A DNA stretch of 64,000 bases, taken from assembly GCF_008831285.2 (NCBI RefSeq), contig NC_045140.1, positions 24,756,131 to 24,820,130 of the forward strand. The letters are read 5' to 3'. A model generated the notes under the pieces. The model saw only the letters and a list, made by a program, of their open reading frames with translations, was not told the DNA's origin and ran no database searches. Shown here piece after piece: positions 60,101-64,000 of the stretch (the first letter of the stretch is position 1; the number at the start of each line of letters is the position of its first letter). Position numbers and translations under genes: made by a program. This stretch comes from Nymphaea colorata. Taxonomy: Eukaryota; Streptophyta; Magnoliopsida; Nymphaeales; Nymphaeaceae.

Positions 60101-60899
60101 GAGTACATCATTGGGTGCATATGTTCCTTACATTTTTTCCTCACAAAATTAAGTTTGGAGCTGTAAGAAATCATGGTTTATCGTTCAAATATTACATGAA
60201 GCCAACTGTAGATAATAAAATAGGCAATTCCTTCTTTCATTTATACAGACCTAGAGAAGTGCTCTTTATTATTATATTTAAACCAACAAGCATCCTAATC
60301 TGGAGATATTCTGCAAACCCATTTTTTAATTTGGTCTAATTAACTGGTCCAATCCAAATTCGCTTGCACCTGCTACCGAACTGCAGCGGAGGGGGCCCTA
60401 AGACTAAAGCCAAGTTCCTGCATCTTTTGGAGGACTAATTCTCTAGAGAACCTCAAACTAGATCAAGAACTTCAATGTGATACTAAACTAAGGTTGAGTG
60501 ATGAATCCAGCATATTTTTAATTTTACTGGCATAATCGATGGGGCGAGGGTTGGTAGGCTGCCAAATTATATGCAAATTGAAGCATAGCGAAGATGCCAC
60601 CTCGAAGCACCCGAAGATGGAGGAAATTGTGGGGGCTTCAACTTTCTTGTTGGGTGGTAGGATGAAATACTTCTCATACTCACCCAACATAGGATGGATG
60701 CATTTGAAGTCAGGTCCAGTTGAAATGTTTAAGGAAGCCCTCAAATGGCTTTAGAGAATGTGTTGCCTCGAGGTATTTTCTTAAATGTAACCAAATAAAA
60801 ATTTGTCTGATTCGGATCTCACTGGTTCAAAACATAACCACCAATTAACATGATCTTCTTCATCCCTTGCTAATGCAGCTTGCAATAAATCACTTTTTC
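54111..60899. other. Long spacer with decayed repeats and microsatellites
   Basis: No gene is supported over 6.8 kb. (CT)13 and (TA)11 runs are adjacent at 56312-56362. A (GGCGCT)3 hexamer repeat lies at 58783-58800. Phrases such as TTCTGGCTCAGCCACTGG (about 55989-56006) and GGGCGGAACCAAGA (about 58161-58174) are typical ends of common plant dispersed repeats. Paired open frames on opposite strands at 60472-60754 look like chance. Confidence 0.4.
56312..56362. repeat. Compound (CT)13-(TA)11 microsatellite
   Basis: A CT dinucleotide run at 56312-56337 is separated by ACA from a TA run at 56341-56362. Confidence 0.9.
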
Positions 60900-62060
60900 C
60901 TTCTTAGAAGCTCCGAGCTCATTTTTTATTATCACTAAGAAATTTTCCCAAACATATCTTATTATTGTTTGCTAGATCTGGATTAAAAGGAATGCAACCA
61001 ATACCTTTGGTCAACCATGTTTGTCCACAATATTTGGGATTTAGGTAGTGTTTCATTCGTTGCAAAGGGGTTTGACTTTTATTTCATCTTTTTCCTAAAA
61101 TTTTATGCTCATGATAAAAAAAATTCTGAATCACAAAGTAAAACATTTTTTCTTCTCATGTCTAAAAATGATGCTATGATTTTTTTTTTCAATCATGTTA
61201 TCATACGTATCATAAACTCTATCATACATGGGCCTTTCTTTATCAACTTCTCTAAACATATACCAAATAAGTGCTGTAAACATAAGAAAACATGTAATCT
61301 TATTCCACCATACAAAAATTAAAATGCATTTTTTAAGTTTTTGGACCTTCACAATGTCATCAATCTGATAAAAATTTTCTCTCATTGTTGTCACGATCAA
61401 CATTAATGCATGCATCGCTTACTTAATTCTTTTCATTATTATAATAATGGATGCAAAAAGAGTCTCAACAACCTTCAACAATTTCAAATCAAAATGACTA
61501 TAGAATATAGCAAGACATTTTCAACATTTACAATGAAATTTCTGATATTCTTAACATCATGCTCAAACTCTTTAATCCATGAACACAATTAACAACATTT
61601 GCATCCTCTTTTGATTGGTTACAAATACTTTTAAATGCCAAATTTATGTTGTGTGCCAAGTAAGGAGTCAATAATATGTGACTATACTTGAAATCATTTG
61701 CCAAATTTATCCATGCAGATTGGTAGACTGGAGCATCATCAGTAACAATTTGCACAACATTTTTTTCATCTACTTATTTTATAACATCTACGAACAACCC
61801 ATTCTACATTTTTATACTCCTCAACTGCATCAACACATTTTTAAAAAATGGCCCATTAAGTGAATATGCAATAAACTTTATTAGTGGTTTCCTTTGTATA
61901 TTAGTCCATCCACCAGAAATGTTGGAGACTCGATATTTTGTTCATGAAAATTTCTTCTTTTTTTATAATTTTTTCGATATTTGCTTTCTCTTTCACAAGA
62001 ATTACTATTCTCAACTTATCTGAATTTGGGGGTACATATCCAACTAAACTTCTATTAACC
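60900..62060 (-). pseudogene. Broken hAT-superfamily transposase (DUF659 type)
   Basis: Read right to left on the minus strand, successive frames give GYVPPNSDKLRIVILVKEKA, then NISGGWTNIQRKPLIKFIAY, then QIVTDDAPVYQSAW and TPYLAHNINLAFKSICNQSK. These continue as VKVQKLKKCILIFVWWNKI and VYDTYDNMIEKKNHSIIFRH, with LNPKYCGQTWL-like sequence near 61020. This order matches the DUF659 catalytic region and downstream part of plant hAT transposases. There are several frame changes and in-frame stops, and I could not place the BED zinc finger or the terminal inverted repeats with confidence. It is a dead relic; it lies far from any gene. Confidence 0.8.
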
Positions 62061-64000
62061 AAAACCTATAACAACATATTTCCAATAAAAACTTCTTGTT
62101 ATATTGAAAGAAAAATGAACTTGCAAAAATTGACCTTTCAATTCTTTTATCGCACATGCACCGGAAATCCAGTGAAAGATGTATCAGCGCCACTGGATGC
62201 AAATTATTGCCACAGGCATACCCTATGTTATTTTGTTGAGTTTTTCCTCAATAGAATCTGTAACGCTTCAACTGTTGACCATGAGATCATGCTCAAAATA
62301 TGAGTGGCCTTTCTTCAAAGCATTGTTGTCTTTGTAGAGAGCAACAATGTTATTAAACACGAGGCATTACGTTCCCACTCGCTTCTATTGCTTTTCTATT
62401 TTCATGGTGGATGCTATTCATTCCATTACTTTTTAAGTGAGGGAGAAGGTGCCCATTTCATTCCTAAGACGAGGGCCATTTTATTCTAACACATCTGATA
62501 TGCTTGGTTTCTTTCGATTACTGTTTGCCAAGGTTAGATCCGACCAGTCTAGGTTAGAACCTCTAAAGTGATTGGGGGTTGGATCAGTATCTCAAATTCA
62601 TTTCTTTTGAATAAAAACATGACTTGACCTGGATGCTATCGTAACATGAAAGTTGTCTTCGTATATCATTTCTACTGAAAGCGGATGCTAATGAACTAAT
62701 TCGTGATACAAGCACCATAGCATTCAGTTTTGCCATGACATTGTTGCCAAGATTTTATCTTTTGTTTCTTTTCCTCCATGTTGAATATGTGTGTTCGACA
62801 TCTAATGGCTAGTGCTATTTGATTGCATGTTATGCTTTTATCACTTGATCACCTTGCGATTACTTGCTTATGCAATTAAAGCGGCGCAATAATTTCAATA
62901 TGACTTTTAACCAAGTACTTGGAACAAGCTTGAAGCTTAGGTACTTGCTCCTCTTTAGTCCAATATCTGCAATGAAGGATTTTGCCTCATGGTTGTTTTG
63001 GTGGGACATAAAGAGCCCAGGGCAGGATTCACAGCATATGATCTACTATGAATTGAGTGAAACATGTTTCATCATGCATGAGTTATTAGTTCATTTCATC
63101 AGTTGTCATATTATATACATGCAACACCAATCCCAGCAAAAGAAAACCTTCACTTTCAAAAGAGGAAGGGGTAGTGTTGTTTTATGGTGAACTTCTATTT
63201 GATAGGTGATGATTGGAAGCATTGAAAAAGCAAGTTGGTGACTATTAGACAACATCTTTTCCCAAAGCATAATGAAAATGCAAGTCAAATAAAAAAAGTG
63301 TTTTATTGCACATTAATGGAGTGCACTAAAACGTCAGTGAGTAGATGTAGTAGTTAGTCACTCTAGATGCCATAAGCTGCTTGCCTGTGGTAATGCTATG
63401 AATGATTTAAGCTTTGATTTATAATTTTATATTCATGAATGTATAAAAAAGTCTATATGTTTTCTCTTGTTTGGCAGATATGCATGTTTTTGGGCCTTTA
63501 ACTACACCTCTACCCACTTGTTACAAGAAAACCTATCAACTGCTCACACACTTCCTAATTCCCGATTAGAGCTAAGGGGAAAACCCTTCATTAACATATG
63601 ATCACGTAAATGTCGACCTAAAGATCCATATTTTGCCAATTGAACCAACCGACAATCTATGCCTGTGACTCTTAGTTTTTGATTGCAGACCAATGGGCTG
63701 TTCCTTGCACATATAGTTGTATAAATGAATATATGTGATTTTTTCGGATTCTTTATTTTTCTGTATTATTTTATTTTCAACTGAGTTGGAGAGAGTCCAA
63801 TGGCGAGTTCTTCTCATACCTCTTTTTAATTTGTTCAATGCTTGAAGCTAGTGTCTAGTTCAGTTCAGCATTGTCCCCTGAGATTGATTGAGGTATTGGC
63901 ACTAGATCCTGACCCTAAAGTGAACAGATCTACTGTAGAGGAAGATTATGTATCTGTGGGACTAGGTTTATACGTGAACATTTGATTTCATCAATCATTA
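62061..64000. other. Right-hand end of window, no gene recognised
   Basis: The first 400 bp may hold the decayed 5' part of the hAT element, but no BED finger is legible. Beyond about 62500 I see only AT-rich sequence with short, unrelated open frames (for example 62864-63190 +). No element ends, RNA genes or coding exons could be supported. Confidence 0.4.

Noticed and set aside
60472-60754. Opposed open frames of 71 and 90 codons
   Set aside because: Neither resembles a protein family, and they do not continue the neighbouring hAT transposase.
1-64000. CRISPR arrays, bacterial operons, viral genes, rRNA genes
   Set aside because: None of these patterns was seen; intron-bearing plant genes and plant repeats account for the window.

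Overview
This is nuclear DNA from a flowering plant. Every confident gene is interrupted by GT-AG introns, and the proteins are plant families: a NAGS-type acetylglutamate synthase, a DUF7950-type protein, a nucleobase-ascorbate transporter, a CSLC glucan synthase, and plant-type complex I and complex III subunits. The intergenic DNA is AT-rich with many microsatellites and transposon relics. I cannot name the species from the sequence. Nothing prokaryotic, viral or CRISPR-like was seen.

Layout, left to right. Positions 699-9992 (+) hold the last nine exons of an N-acetylglutamate synthase gene (arginine biosynthesis, plastid); its 5' end lies left of the window. A single-exon DUF7950-type gene (11379-12476, +) follows, behind a GC-rich promoter with three G-boxes. 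It converges on NDUFS4 (complex I 18-kDa subunit, five exons, 21553 to 12723, -). Cytochrome c1 (complex III, seven exons, 26888 to 23379, -) lies 1.8 kb upstream of NDUFS4 on the same strand, so two respiratory-chain genes sit side by side. A 10-kb transposon-rich spacer follows. Then come a 14-exon nucleobase-ascorbate transporter (37084-43552, +), a 6.9-kb spacer, and a five-exon CSLC xyloglucan-backbone synthase (53439 to 50431, -). The last 10 kb holds only decayed repeats, including a broken hAT transposase (about 60900-62060, -).

The genes do not form one pathway. The closest functional link is NDUFS4 with CYC1.

The less ordinary signals lie in the repeats and in one gene lesion. CSLC exon 1 carries an apparent 1-nt deletion in a G run. 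An inserted element with terminal inverted repeats and an internal 71-bp tandem array is flanked by an exact 14-bp duplication. Two dispersed fragments resemble the glycine decarboxylase P-protein coding sequence, and one of them lies next to that insertion. Three copies of an AT-rich element share ATAGTCACA-type ends. There is also a truncated U2 snRNA-like sequence. All exon boundaries were set by eye from reading frame, splice dinucleotides and remembered family sequence; none is supported by transcript data here.
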